Of a stretch of 64,000 bases of DNA, positions 37,522-46,251 are shown in pieces. Made by a program: the position numbers and the translations under genes. Below the pieces are notes generated by a model. It saw only the letters and a program-made list of their open reading frames with translations. It ran no database searches and was not told the origin of the DNA. This DNA comes from Rhodopseudomonas sp. BAL398 (GTDB lineage: Bacteria; Pseudomonadota; Alphaproteobacteria; Rhizobiales; Xanthobacteraceae). The stretch covers positions 806,001-870,000 of the forward strand of contig NZ_CP133111.1 in assembly GCF_033001325.1 (NCBI RefSeq). Direction: 5' to 3'. Within the stretch, counting starts at the first letter, position 1; each line of letters starts with the position of its first letter.

Positions 37522-38511
37522 ATGGAACTGACCCGACGTCACGCACTGGCCGGCGCCGGCCTGCTGGCCGCGTCGCCGCTGCTGCGCGGCACAAAGGCGC
37601 AGGCCGCGGCCCCGCTGGCCGACAAGCAGGCGCCGAGCTTCTATCGCTACAAGATCGGCGACGCCCAGGTGAACGTCGTCTCCGACGGCATCAATACGTT
37701 TCCGCTCGGCGACAGCTTCGTGCTCAACGTCAAGAAGGCGGAGGTCAATGCCGCGCTGGAGCAGGCCTTCCTGCCGAAAGACAAGATGTCGATCCATTTC
37801 GCGCCCTTGGTGATCAACACCGGCGGCAGACTGGTGGTGGTCGACACCGGCAACGGACCGGACTCGTTTGCGGCCAGCAAGGGCCAGGTCGGGCAGTTCG
37901 CCAGCAACATGGCGGCGGCCGGGTTCGATCCCAAATCGGTCGACACGGTGGTGATCTCGCATTTCCACGGCGACCACATCAACGGGCTGCTCGGCGCCGA
38001 CGGCAGACTGGCGTTTCCCAATGCCGAGGTGCTGGTGCCTGCGGCGGAGTGGAAATATTTCATGGACGACGGCGAGATGAGCCGGGCGCCCGCCGGGCGG
38101 ATGCAAAGCGTGTTCAAGAATGCCCGCCGGGTGTTCGACGAGGGGCTCGACAAGAAGGTCACGCCCTATCAATGGGGCAAGGACGTCGCGCCCGGATTGC
38201 TGGCGGTCGAGACCGTCGGGCACACGCCGGGCCACACCTCCTTCGTGCTGTCGTCCGGCACCGACAAGGTGTTCATCCAGTCCGACGTCACCAACCTGCC
38301 GGCGCTGTTCGTCACCCATCCGGGCTGGCATCTGATGTTCGATCAGGACCCGGCAATGGCGGAGACCACCCGCCGCAAGATCTACGACATGCTGGCCGCC
38401 GAGCGGATGCAGGTGCAGGGCTTCCACTTCCCGTTCCCGGCGATGGGGCATGTCGCCAAGAACGAGGGCGGTTACCAGCTGGTGCCGGCGCCGTGGCGCC
38501 CGGTGATCTGA
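37522..38511 (+). CDS. Periplasmic metallo-beta-lactamase-fold hydrolase with Tat-type signal
   Basis: A 329-residue MBL-fold protein. The N-terminus (LTRRHALAGAGLLAASPLL, cleavage near KAQAA) has twin arginines and looks like a Tat signal. Metal ligands are HFHGDH (about residues 153-158) and HTPGHTS. A MBL of this shape, related to the quorum-quenching/lactonase-like and parathion-hydrolase-like group, is usually a hydrolase of lactones or organophosphates; the substrate is not visible here. Confidence 0.88.
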   Translation: MELTRRHALAGAGLLAASPLLRGTKAQAAAPLADKQAPSFYRYKIGDAQVNVVSDGINTFPLGDSFVLNVKKAEVNAALEQAFLPKDKMSIHFAPLVINTGGRLVVVDTGNGPDSFAASKGQVGQFASNMAAAGFDPKSVDTVVISHFHGDHINGLLGADGRLAFPNAEVLVPAAEWKYFMDDGEMSRAPAGRMQSVFKNARRVFDEGLDKKVTPYQWGKDVAPGLLAVETVGHTPGHTSFVLSSGTDKVFIQSDVTNLPALFVTHPGWHLMFDQDPAMAETTRRKIYDMLAAERMQVQGFHFPFPAMGHVAKNEGGYQLVPAPWRPVI

Positions 38512-38553
38512 GCCGATCGGCGGGCGCAGCGGCCGTTGCGGCGGTGGCGCCCG

Positions 38554-39477
38554 CTATCGCGCGTCGGACCCGTGCAGCCGCAAAAAGCCGCGAACGCGCT
38601 CACGAATGTCATCGAGATGGGTGAACAGGCTGACATGTTCACCGCCGTCGATCGCCATCAATTCGGCCTGCCGCGCCTGATCGGCAATCCTGCGGCCATG
38701 GGCAAACGGCACCACCCGGTCGGCGGTGCCGTGGATCGCCAGGATCGGGGCGTCGATGTCCGCGACCGCGATCGGCGGCATGCTGGCGCACAGCGTGATA
38801 TCGTTCTCGGTGCCCGGCAGCCGCGCCGCCAGCCGGCTCATGGCGCTGGATTGCAGCGTCCGCAACAGCACGCCGGCTTCGGGATGCGCAAGGGTGCGCG
38901 CCAGCAGCGCCGGGTCGCGGATCGAACGCGCCGCGGTCCTGCCGGGATCGGCGTCGGCGCGCCATCGCATCATCGCCACCAGCCAAGGCAGCCGCGCCAG
39001 CCAGCGCATCATCGGCAATCGCGACCTGACCTCCGCAGGGATGTCGAGACGCCCGGTGCAGCACGACACCAGGATCAAACCGCGACAGCGTGACCGGTGC
39101 CGCAGCGCGAATTGCAGCGCCGAAGGGCCGCCGGCGGACACGGCGATGACAAAAGCCGCCGGGATTTCGAGTCGGTCGAGCAAAGCGGCGGCAAGGTCGG
39201 CCTGCCGTTCGGGCGTTTCGGCGCCGGCCAGCGGCGTGCCGAGATAGCCCGGCCGCGACACCGCGATGACGCGCAGCCCGGCGGCGTCGCCGATCGCGGC
39301 GCGGAACAGCAACAGGCTTTGGTCGACACCGCCCATGCCGCCGTGCAGCGCGAGCACGGCCGGACCGGCACCGGCGCTGATATATTCGATCTCGCCCCGA
39401 TGCGTTGGCGCGACAAGCGGGGTGGGTGCGGCAGCGACGCGCGCGTCGGCTCCGCCGCGGAACATGCTGATCGGCAT
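38554..39477 (-). CDS. Alpha/beta hydrolase
   Basis: A 307-residue alpha/beta hydrolase. LALHGGMGGVDQS holds the oxyanion region, the nucleophile elbow is VSAGGPSAL (V-S-x-G-G), the acid is in IHGTADRVVPF, and the histidine in GGEHVSLF. The cap region (about 140-200) is arginine-rich. The layout is that of epoxide hydrolase/esterase relatives; the substrate is unknown. It is convergent with the upstream MBL gene. Confidence 0.85.
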   Translation of the reverse strand: MPISMFRGGADARVAAAPTPLVAPTHRGEIEYISAGAGPAVLALHGGMGGVDQSLLLFRAAIGDAAGLRVIAVSRPGYLGTPLAGAETPERQADLAAALLDRLEIPAAFVIAVSAGGPSALQFALRHRSRCRGLILVSCCTGRLDIPAEVRSRLPMMRWLARLPWLVAMMRWRADADPGRTAARSIRDPALLARTLAHPEAGVLLRTLQSSAMSRLAARLPGTENDITLCASMPPIAVADIDAPILAIHGTADRVVPFAHGRRIADQARQAELMAIDGGEHVSLFTHLDDIRERVRGFLRLHGSDAR

Positions 39478-39519
39478 GGCAACCTCGTGCGTTCTAAAGT
39501 CGTGGAGCGGCTGCGGATG

Positions 39520-40065
39520 TCAGCCGGGATGGCGCGCGGCGAGGTGGCGGATCAGCGCCAGCGCCTCCGGGGGCGGACGGCCTTCGATCCGGCGGTAAGC
39601 GCTGCCGTCCGGGTTGCGCGACAGCAGGCGGTGATCGCACAGCGCGCGGCGCAGCAGCGCGTGATCGCCGAAGCCGTGATGCGCGTTGAGGATCGCGTTG
39701 ACCTGCTTTTCGGTCAATGTGGCAGCGCTCGGAATCCGCGACCACAGGCTCCAGAGGCACAGCACCTGATGGCCGGCTTTCGCGGGCCATCGCCGCAGCG
39801 ACCCGGCCGGGTCGAAATGGCGGGCCACCCTTTCGACCCGCAGATGGTCGACCAGATCCGGCATCGCGGGGCCGGCATTGAGCCTGTCCTGCGCCGAAAA
39901 CTGCGCGCGGAAATGCTGGAAGTTTTGCTGGCCGACGGCGCGGGCCAGCAGGTTCAGCAGCTGGAGATGGCCGAGCTTGCTGCCCGCGGCCTCGAGTTCG
40001 CGGTTCAGCGCGCGCGCCAGCGCCGAGACATCCTGCGCGGCGAATGGAAAGACAGTCCTGGTCAT
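39520..40065 (-). CDS. DUF2087 domain protein
   Basis: A 181-residue protein. The C-terminal 75 residues (LTEKQVNAILNAHHGFGDHALLRRALCDHRLLSRNPDGSAYRR) carry the DUF2087 pattern, a winged-helix-like domain found in possible transcriptional regulators. The N-terminal half has no domain I can name. It sits 42 bases upstream of, and on the same strand as, the alpha/beta hydrolase and may form an operon with it. A regulatory role is inferred. Confidence 0.78.
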   Translation of the reverse strand: MTRTVFPFAAQDVSALARALNRELEAAGSKLGHLQLLNLLARAVGQQNFQHFRAQFSAQDRLNAGPAMPDLVDHLRVERVARHFDPAGSLRRWPAKAGHQVLCLWSLWSRIPSAATLTEKQVNAILNAHHGFGDHALLRRALCDHRLLSRNPDGSAYRRIEGRPPPEALALIRHLAARHPG

Positions 40066-40471
40066 GACCTTATCCTCGACAGTGCCGACGCTTTAAATGT
40101 CGATGGTCGCTGACTTACGACGCGGCACGGGACAAGTGTCTGTCGGAGAGGAATCCGGCAGGTTTAGCTTCCCTTTCGGGACAGCGACGCCTTGGTGAAC
40201 TGCCGACCATGGCGCGGCGACATACATCCGCCGGGCGGATTTTGCAAGGCGGTTTTGCGTTTTCACGGCTGCGGTGGCGTTGCAAGCCTTGACGTCACTG
40301 ATGTGCGGTACTATCAGCTTCCACATGATCAACATCGCGACCAATCTCAAAGCCGCCCGCCGCCGCATCTTCGCGGTATGGGCGGACGTCTGCGTCTGAG
40401 ATTGTCGCCCCTGCCGCCGGATCCGATCCGCGGCAGTGTCTCTACTTCCAACAACGCGATCTGATCCCGGC
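40066..40471. other. Non-coding gap with a possible short leader frame
   Basis: No convincing gene is present. The only item of note is a 24-codon frame on the plus strand (40325-40399, MINIATNLKAARRRIFAVWADVCV) about 100 bases ahead of the PaiB-like gene. It lacks a clear ribosome binding site, so it may be chance. Confidence 0.4.
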
Positions 40472-40493
40472 GGCTCCTCACAGAACAGGAGCC
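40472..40493 (+). promoter_or_regulatory. Hairpin that hides the ribosome binding site of the PaiB-like gene
   Basis: GGCTCCT (40472-40478) and AGGAGCC (40487-40493) form a perfect 7-bp stem with an 8-base loop. The AGGAG Shine-Dalgarno sequence, 8 bases before the ATG at 40500, lies entirely in the 3' arm. Such a structure would lower translation unless opened by temperature, a ligand or a translating ribosome. The pairing is seen; the regulatory role is inferred. Confidence 0.5.
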
Positions 40494-40499
40494 TTTGCC

Positions 40500-41165
40500 A
40501 TGTATGCCCCGCCCAAGTTCCAGCCCGACCGGTCCGCCTGCCTCGCCTTCGCGGCGGCGCGCGGTTTCGGCACGATTTGCGCCTGGGACGGCGGCAGGCC
40601 GGAGGCCGCGCCGGTGCCGTTCGCGATCGACTATTCCTCCGACGGCACGCCGCTATTGTCGTTTCACCTTGCCCGCAACAACCCGCTCACCCGGATCGGC
40701 AATGGCCGCAATCCATGGCTGATGGCGGTGAACGGCGCCGATGCCTATGTGTCGGCCAATTGGTACGTCTCCCCCGATCAGGTGCCGACCTGGCTATATC
40801 AGAGCGTGCATCTGACCGGGCCTGTGGCGCTGATGTCCGATACTGAGCTGGCCGACCATCTTGACGCTGTGACCGCTTCATTCGAAAGCTCGCTGCCACA
40901 GCCGCATTGGAGTCTGGCGGCGATGCCGGCGGGGCGGCGCGAGGCGATGAAGCAGGCGATTGTGGGCGTGATGATGCGGGTGGATCGGGTCGAGGGCAGC
41001 TTCAAGCTGAACCAGCACAAGTCCGACGCCGATCATGAAGCGGTCGCGACCGCGCTGGCGCGGCAGGCCGATCCGGCCGCCCAAGCAGTGGCGGCGCAGA
41101 TGATCGCGCTGCGACCGCGATTGGACTACAGATGTGGCGTGGCTGTCGGCGAACCGGCACTTTGA
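40500..41165 (+). CDS. PaiB-type FMN-binding protein
   Basis: A 221-residue PaiB-like protein. The family hallmarks are the MYAPPKF start, [38 protein letters not shown] and [11 protein letters not shown]. PaiB in Bacillus acts as a negative regulator of sporulation and protease genes, and the domain has a split-barrel flavin-binding fold; in proteobacteria it is found as a stand-alone protein of uncertain role. Ten bases separate it from argC, so the two may be co-transcribed. A hairpin sequesters its ribosome binding site. Confidence 0.9.
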   Translation: MYAPPKFQPDRSACLAFAAARGFGTICAWDGGRPEAAPVPFAIDYSSDGTPLLSFHLARNNPLTRIGNGRNPWLMAVNGADAYVSANWYVSPDQVPTWLYQSVHLTGPVALMSDTELADHLDAVTASFESSLPQPHWSLAAMPAGRREAMKQAIVGVMMRVDRVEGSFKLNQHKSDADHEAVATALARQADPAAQAVAAQMIALRPRLDYRCGVAVGEPAL

Positions 41166-41175
41166 AGGAATTGAG

Positions 41176-42174
41176 ATGACCCTCTCGGACACAAATCAGG
41201 CTGGCGCCGCAACCCGGACCAGTGGCGTCAAGCCGGCCGTCTTCGTCGACGGTGCCGCTGGAACCACCGGCCTCGGCATACGCGAGCGCCTCGCGCGGCA
41301 AAGCGACGTCGTGGTCAAGCAGATCGCCGACGACAAGCGCAAGGATGCCGGCGCCAAGCGCGCGCTGATGCAGGAGGTTGACCTCGTCATCCTGTGTCTG
41401 CCGGATGATGCAGCCAGGGAAACCGTGGCGCTGATCGACGCCATGGGCGCCGCCGGCCCCAAGGTGCTGGATGCCTCGACCGCGTTCCGGGTCGCCAGCG
41501 GCTGGACCTATGGCTTTCCCGAGCTTGCACCCGACCAGGCCGACAAGATCCGTGCTGCGCGACAAGTCTCCAATCCGGGCTGCTATCCGACCGGCGCGGT
41601 GGCGCTGCTGCGGCCGCTGGTCGATGCCGGGCTGGTGCCGGCCGACTATCCGGTCAGCATCAATGCGGTGAGCGGCTATTCGGGCGGCGGCAAGGCGATG
41701 ATCGAAAGCTTTGAGAACGGCAGCGCGCCGGCCTTCGAGCTATACGGCCTCGGCTTTGCCCATAAGCACGTGCCGGAGACGCAGCTCTATTCCAACCTGA
41801 CGCGGCGGCCGATCTTCGTGCCCTCGGTCGGCAATTTTCGCCAGGGCATGCTGGTCTCGGTGCCGCTGCATCTCGACGCGCTGCCGGCCAAGCCGCATCC
41901 GGCCGATCTGCACGCGGCGCTTGCCAAGCGCTACGCGGGCAGCCGCTATGTGTCCGTCGCGCCCATGGATGGCCCCATCACCACGAGTGGTCGGATCGAG
42001 CCGGAGGCGCTCAACGAGACCAACCGGCTGGAGCTGTTCGTCTTTGCCAGCGCCGAGCATCGTCAGGTGGTGCTGGTGGCGCGGCTCGACAATCTCGGCA
42101 AGGGCGCCTCGGGCGCGGCGGTGCAGAACATGCGGCTGATGCTCGGCGTTGCCGAGGACGCCGCCAATGTCTGA
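41176..42174 (+). CDS. argC: N-acetyl-gamma-glutamyl-phosphate reductase (type 2)
   Basis: A 332-residue ArgC, which makes N-acetylglutamate semialdehyde in arginine synthesis. The NADP-binding start is [16 protein letters not shown], the catalytic cysteine lies in [15 protein letters not shown], and [13 protein letters not shown] supplies the histidine region. The short N-terminal motif and the length near 310-330 fit the type 2 form. The start at 41176 has AAGGA upstream. No other arg gene is nearby. It overlaps the methyltransferase start by eight bases. Confidence 0.93.
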   Translation: MTLSDTNQAGAATRTSGVKPAVFVDGAAGTTGLGIRERLARQSDVVVKQIADDKRKDAGAKRALMQEVDLVILCLPDDAARETVALIDAMGAAGPKVLDASTAFRVASGWTYGFPELAPDQADKIRAARQVSNPGCYPTGAVALLRPLVDAGLVPADYPVSINAVSGYSGGGKAMIESFENGSAPAFELYGLGFAHKHVPETQLYSNLTRRPIFVPSVGNFRQGMLVSVPLHLDALPAKPHPADLHAALAKRYAGSRYVSVAPMDGPITTSGRIEPEALNETNRLELFVFASAEHRQVVLVARLDNLGKGASGAAVQNMRLMLGVAEDAANV

Positions 42175-42802
42175 CGGCGATTGTCCCGACGCGGGGGCAA
42201 GCGTCGACGCCGCGACGCTCGGCTTTTATCGGCGCAACGCCCAGCAATATGCCGGCTGGAGCAAGCACCGCCACCGTCGGCTGGCGCAGTTCCTGGCGCA
42301 GCTGCCGACACCTGCGTCGGTGCTCGAACTCGGCTGCGGCGCCGGCGGCGACACCGCCTATATGCTGGCGCAGGGCATCGCGGTGGATCCGACCGACGGC
42401 TCGCCCGAAATGGCGGCCGAGGCGGCGCGCCGCCTCGATCATCCGGTTCGGACGATGCTGTTCCATGAGCTGGACGCGGACGCCGCCTATGATGGCGCCT
42501 GGGCCAGCGCCTGCCTGCTGCATGTGCCCAGGGACCAGCTCGCCGGCGTGCTGTCGCGGATCTGGCGCGCGTTGAGGCCGGGCGGCTATTTCTATGCCAG
42601 CTTCAAGGCCGGCGACGGCGAGGGCCGCGACAGGCTCGATCGCTACTACAATTATCCGTCGCCGGACTGGCTGCGCGCGCAATATGCCGAGGCCGGCGAC
42701 TGGGCCTCGTTGGCGATCGAGACCAGCGAAGACAAGGGCTATGACAACGAACCGGCGACCATCCTGCACGTGCTGGCGCGCAAGCAAGGCGATCCGGAAT
42801 AG
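42167..42802 (+). CDS. Class I SAM-dependent methyltransferase
   Basis: A 211-residue methyltransferase. Motif I is [16 protein letters not shown], the acidic post-I loop is [14 protein letters not shown], and motif IV is the ACLLHVP strand followed by [12 protein letters not shown]. It looks like a small-molecule methyltransferase of the methyltransf_11/25 type; the acceptor is unknown. It overlaps argC by eight bases, which suggests translational coupling. Confidence 0.88.
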   Translation: MSDGDCPDAGASVDAATLGFYRRNAQQYAGWSKHRHRRLAQFLAQLPTPASVLELGCGAGGDTAYMLAQGIAVDPTDGSPEMAAEAARRLDHPVRTMLFHELDADAAYDGAWASACLLHVPRDQLAGVLSRIWRALRPGGYFYASFKAGDGEGRDRLDRYYNYPSPDWLRAQYAEAGDWASLAIETSEDKGYDNEPATILHVLARKQGDPE

Positions 42803-42824
42803 GGCGTGGAACCGGTGACCATCC

Positions 42825-43724
42825 CTAGCGCGTACCATTTGGTGATCGCGCTTCATTGAGAATCCAGTCTGCAAAGGTCTGGACCGGACTATCACTGAGT
42901 TTAATCGGTTCAGGCAGGACAAGGCAGAAGGTCTTGGAGATCGACGTTCCCTCCGGCCACGGCGCGATCAGCCGGCCGTCGGCCAGTTCGGCCTCGACAT
43001 AAAGGCGCGGCACAAGCGCGACGCCGAGGCCGGACAGTGCCGCCTCGATCAACATGGCGTGGAGGTCGTGACGCGAGCCGATCGCCGGATTGGTCAGACT
43101 GATCCCGACCTCATCGGCATAGCGCTGCCAGGCGTCCGGGTTCTGGCGGCGATGCAGGCGCTGTAGCGTATCGAGCGCCGTCGCAGGGTCTCGTCCCCGG
43201 ACCAGCGCTGGATGGCAGACCGGAACCAGCACCTCATGCAGCAAGCGGTGTATCCGCATTCCCGTCCAGGCAGGATGCTCAAAATGGATGGCGGCGTCGA
43301 ACCCGCTGCCGGTCAGAACGAATGGCTCCATCCGCTCGGCAAGATGCAGGGTGATATTCGGATGTCGCTCCTGAAACGGCTTCAGACGCGGGATGAGCCA
43401 ACGTGTGGCGAAGGTCGGCAGGATGGCGATGTCGAGGCTGGCGCCGCCGCTCGGCTGTCCCATCAGATATTGACTGTCACGCTCCAACCGGTCGAGGGAC
43501 TCGCGAACCTGAACCGCATAACGCTCTCCATTTGGCAATAGCCGCACACGATTGCCGACCCGCTCGAACAGTGTGACGCCGAGAAACGCTTCCAGCCGAC
43601 CGATCTGGCGGCTGATCGCCCCTTCGGTCAGCGCCAGTTCGTCAGCAGCACGCGCGAAATTGCCATGACGAGCAGACGCCTCGAACGCCATGAGGGCGGA
43701 ATTGCTTGGAATTTTGCGGCGCAT
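42825..43724 (-). CDS. LysR-family transcriptional regulator, GcvA-like
   Basis: A 299-residue LysR protein. The N-terminal winged helix is ALMAFEASARHGNFARAADELALTEGAISRQIGRLEAFLGVTLFER; a substrate-binding domain follows with the GcvA-like RWLIPRLKPFQERHPNITLHL. It is divergent from the three-gene cassette at 43890-45632, so it most likely controls it. The region 43725-43889 is AT-richer and contains a candidate -10 (TTATATAG) but no clear T-N11-A box that I could fix. Confidence 0.9.
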   Translation of the reverse strand: MRRKIPSNSALMAFEASARHGNFARAADELALTEGAISRQIGRLEAFLGVTLFERVGNRVRLLPNGERYAVQVRESLDRLERDSQYLMGQPSGGASLDIAILPTFATRWLIPRLKPFQERHPNITLHLAERMEPFVLTGSGFDAAIHFEHPAWTGMRIHRLLHEVLVPVCHPALVRGRDPATALDTLQRLHRRQNPDAWQRYADEVGISLTNPAIGSRHDLHAMLIEAALSGLGVALVPRLYVEAELADGRLIAPWPEGTSISKTFCLVLPEPIKLSDSPVQTFADWILNEARSPNGTR

Positions 43725-43889
43725 CGACGGTTCCTGACAAATGGTCGGCACGATGCGCAGCCACCTTGATATGAGGTCACTGAAGCATGATCCGTTGTCG
43801 TTATATAGGCCGGGATCACCAGTCTATCGTGAGAATATATCAACGAGGGACACGGCCCGAAGCTCTGTGCTCGGTCGAAAGGTGATGCA

Positions 43890-44435
43890 ATGATCTATAC
43901 GGTAGAATGCAGCTTCGCCGATCTGGGCAGCGAAACGGAATGGAACGACTTTTATAGTCTGGACAAACTGCGAGCGCTGATTTCGGTGAGCGGTTTCCAT
44001 ACCTCGCAGCGTTTCAAGGCATTGCGCGGTGGCTGCCCGGCCTATCTTGCCGTTCATTCGGTCGACGGCCTCGATATTCTGACTGGTGCGGAATATCGCC
44101 ACAAGGGCGGCGGCAATTTTGCACGCTGGCAACAGCACATGACCGACTGGCACCGCAACCTCTACGATGGCATCGCATGCGCGCCAGCCTTTGGTGACGG
44201 CGAATATCTGGCGTTGAGCGCAACAGGCCCCGATCCGCTGATCCGGCTTGGCCTCGCCCCACGCGCGATGCGCGCGGTTGCCATGGAGAAGTTCCCGGAA
44301 CATCGCTGGCTCGCCAAGGTCGAGCGCGGCAAGGTGCCTGGCCTCGATCGTCTGCCGGAAGACGTCCAGCTCTATGCCCCGATCACGGCGCAATTGACGA
44401 ATGACGTTGACGCCGCTGTCGGGAAGGCGCGGTAA
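43890..44435 (+). CDS. Conserved protein of unknown function, first gene of the LysR-controlled cassette
   Basis: A 181-residue cytoplasmic protein with no signal or membrane segment. Its opening (MIYTVECSFADLGSETEWNDFYS, then VSGFHTSQRFKALRGGCPAYLAVHSVDG) reads like a dimeric alpha/beta-barrel repeat, the fold of EthD-type and related small degradative proteins. I cannot name the family. AAAGGTG precedes the ATG. Base composition by eye is less GC-rich than in the flanking core genes, which suggests transfer. It ends five bases before the tautomerase-like gene. Confidence 0.72.
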   Translation: MIYTVECSFADLGSETEWNDFYSLDKLRALISVSGFHTSQRFKALRGGCPAYLAVHSVDGLDILTGAEYRHKGGGNFARWQQHMTDWHRNLYDGIACAPAFGDGEYLALSATGPDPLIRLGLAPRAMRAVAMEKFPEHRWLAKVERGKVPGLDRLPEDVQLYAPITAQLTNDVDAAVGKAR

Positions 44436-44440
44436 CACCA

Positions 44441-44767
44441 ATGCCGAATGTCACGATCTTCATTCCCGCGGACAGGATGCCGGCGAACGAAGCGCTCGCA
44501 GACCTCACGGAGCAATGCACCGACCTCTGTACGGGCATCCTGCGGGCCGCATTGGTGAATGTTCATATCGTCTATGTCGCCGTGCGGCACGGCCGGGGGC
44601 ATCCGGCCTTTGCGGAAATCCAATACCGCCTTGAGCCATTTCGGACGCCGCCGGTGATGGCGCAGTTCATGGAAGGGCTGGACGACGCCATCAAGGCCAA
44701 GACCGGCCTCACAGCGCGCGTCCGTTGCTTTGGCTATGCAGCGTCGAGCATTCACGCGCGAAACTGA
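44441..44767 (+). CDS. Tautomerase-like (MIF/4-OT fold) protein
   Basis: A 108-residue protein that begins MPNVTIFIPADRM, so processing would expose Pro-2 as in tautomerases (amino-terminal proline as catalytic base). VNVHIVYVAVRHGRGHPAFAEIQYR and a final ALTARVRCFGY-like stretch suit the beta-alpha-beta repeat of the superfamily. The assignment rests on the N-terminal pattern and length; the reaction is unknown. It lies five bases after the preceding gene and 28 before the MBL gene. Confidence 0.55.
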   Translation: MPNVTIFIPADRMPANEALADLTEQCTDLCTGILRAALVNVHIVYVAVRHGRGHPAFAEIQYRLEPFRTPPVMAQFMEGLDDAIKAKTGLTARVRCFGYAASSIHARN

Positions 44768-44795
44768 GCCGATATCTGGAGAAAGTAGAAAGTCG

Positions 44796-45632
44796 ATGTC
44801 CGAACTTACATTGCCCACCCACAAGGTCGGTGATTTAACCATCACCGCGATCAGCGATGGCTATCTCCACGCCAGTTTCGATTTCCTCGCGAATATCGAC
44901 CCGGGCGACGCCGCCCTTATGCAGGAAAATGCGGGCATAACGGATCACACCTCGATCCATATCAACTGCTACCTTGTGCGCGGAGGCGGGCGCACGGTGT
45001 TGATCGACGCAGGAGCAGGTGGTTTCAAGCAATGGGGCGGCCGATTGAAGCCCAATCTGCTACGCGCAGGCATCCAGCCTGGCGCGATCAGCGCGATCCT
45101 GTTGACGCACGCCCATCCCGATCATGTCGGGGGATTGATGGACGCCGGAGAAGCCGTCTTCCCGAACGCCGAGCTTGTCGCCCACCATCGCGAAGTCGCG
45201 TTCTGGCAGGATGACGGCAATTTGAGCCGCGCGCCCGAGCGCAGCCGTGGCAACTTCATGGTGGCGCGTCAGGCGTTCGACGGCTACCGCGCTAGACTGC
45301 GCACATTCGAGGACGGCGAAGTGCTGCCCGGCATCACCGCGATGCCGCTTCCGGGACATACAGCTGGACACACCGGCTATCGGCTCGATTCAACTGACGA
45401 GAGCCTGCTGGTCTGGGGCGACATCGTTCATTTTCCGCAGATTCAGGTTCCGCGTCCGGAGGTGTCGATCGCATTCGATCAAGATGCGGCATTGTCGGCC
45501 GCGACACGATCAAGGCTTCTGGACTGCGTGGCCGCCGAGCAATTGCTGATCGCCGGCATGCATCTCGGCGAGCCTGGCTTCGCGCGGATCGCACGAAAGA
45601 ACGGGACCTTTGCTGTCGCCTATGAGGAATGA
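44796..45632 (+). CDS. MBL-fold metallo-hydrolase
   Basis: A 278-residue metallo-beta-lactamase-fold protein without a signal peptide. Metal ligands: HAHPDH (about 104-109, in LLTHAHPDHVGG) and LPGHTAGHTGY (with GDIVHFPQ supplying the bridging aspartate). It resembles cytoplasmic lactonase-like or AHL-lactonase-related enzymes. GGAG lies upstream of the ATG. It is the last gene of the LysR cassette and shows partial similarity by eye to the Tat-exported MBL at 37522-38511 (both have a GNxSRAP/GEMSRAP-type segment), so they may be paralogues. Confidence 0.85.
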   Translation: MSELTLPTHKVGDLTITAISDGYLHASFDFLANIDPGDAALMQENAGITDHTSIHINCYLVRGGGRTVLIDAGAGGFKQWGGRLKPNLLRAGIQPGAISAILLTHAHPDHVGGLMDAGEAVFPNAELVAHHREVAFWQDDGNLSRAPERSRGNFMVARQAFDGYRARLRTFEDGEVLPGITAMPLPGHTAGHTGYRLDSTDESLLVWGDIVHFPQIQVPRPEVSIAFDQDAALSAATRSRLLDCVAAEQLLIAGMHLGEPGFARIARKNGTFAVAYEE

Positions 45633-45715
45633 GCTGACGGTGCTGATCGCCGCGCTCGGTAGGCTGACCTCTGCAGCGGCGACATCGCTCGCGGGATCTT
45701 GAGCGTAAAGTAGGC

Positions 45716-45746
45716 TTGACGGAGTTGCGCTGAGCTTCCCTAATAT
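45716..45746 (+). promoter_or_regulatory. Candidate sigma-70 promoter
   Basis: TTGACG (45716-45721) and TAATAT (45741-45746) lie 19 bases apart, slightly long, about 85 bases before the start of the small membrane protein gene. Weak support only. Confidence 0.35.
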
Positions 45747-45830
45747 CGTCAGGCGATGGCGAACGTCGATTGCGGCCTGGCGCGTGGCATGTCGCAGGTC
45801 CCGATGCTGGCTGCGAATGAAGGGGAAGCG

Positions 45831-46196
45831 ATGACCGCTCTTCCTGTTGTGGTGATCCTGACCGCCGCCTCGGCGCTCGGGCTGTATCTCGGGCTGCTGT
45901 TTCTGCGCGGCGAGCGCAGGCCGACGCTGATCGCGTTTCATTTGCTGCTCGGCTTCGGCGGGCTGGAGACGCTGGTGATGCTGTTGCACGGCACGCCGAA
46001 CGGCGCCGAGGGAGCATCCAACGCAGCGTCGCTCGGCACCATCGCCGCGGGGCTGTTCGCGGTCTCGGCGTTTTCCGGATTTGTCGCCGCTTTGGCGCGC
46101 CGCTCGCCGGTCGCCGCCAATGTGGTGCTGGGCACCCATGTCACCGTCGGCCTGGCCGGCTTCGCGCTGTTCCTGGCCTGGGTCTCCAACAGTTAG
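45831..46196 (+). CDS. Small membrane protein, four helices
   Basis: A 121-residue protein with four hydrophobic segments (from LPVVVILTAASALGLYLGLL to the final GLAGFALFLAWVSNS) and a positively charged loop (LRGERRPTL). The start at 45831 has GGGGAAG just upstream; an in-frame ATG at 45756 would add an unlikely 25-residue stretch. No family recognised. It is convergent with the MHYT-GGDEF gene, 55 bases between stops. Confidence 0.65.
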   Translation: MTALPVVVILTAASALGLYLGLLFLRGERRPTLIAFHLLLGFGGLETLVMLLHGTPNGAEGASNAASLGTIAAGLFAVSAFSGFVAALARRSPVAANVVLGTHVTVGLAGFALFLAWVSNS

Positions 46197-46251
46197 GCCG
46201 AACGCCGCGGCCTGGTGCCCGCACCGCACGCGGCATGAGCCTGCGGCGCGC

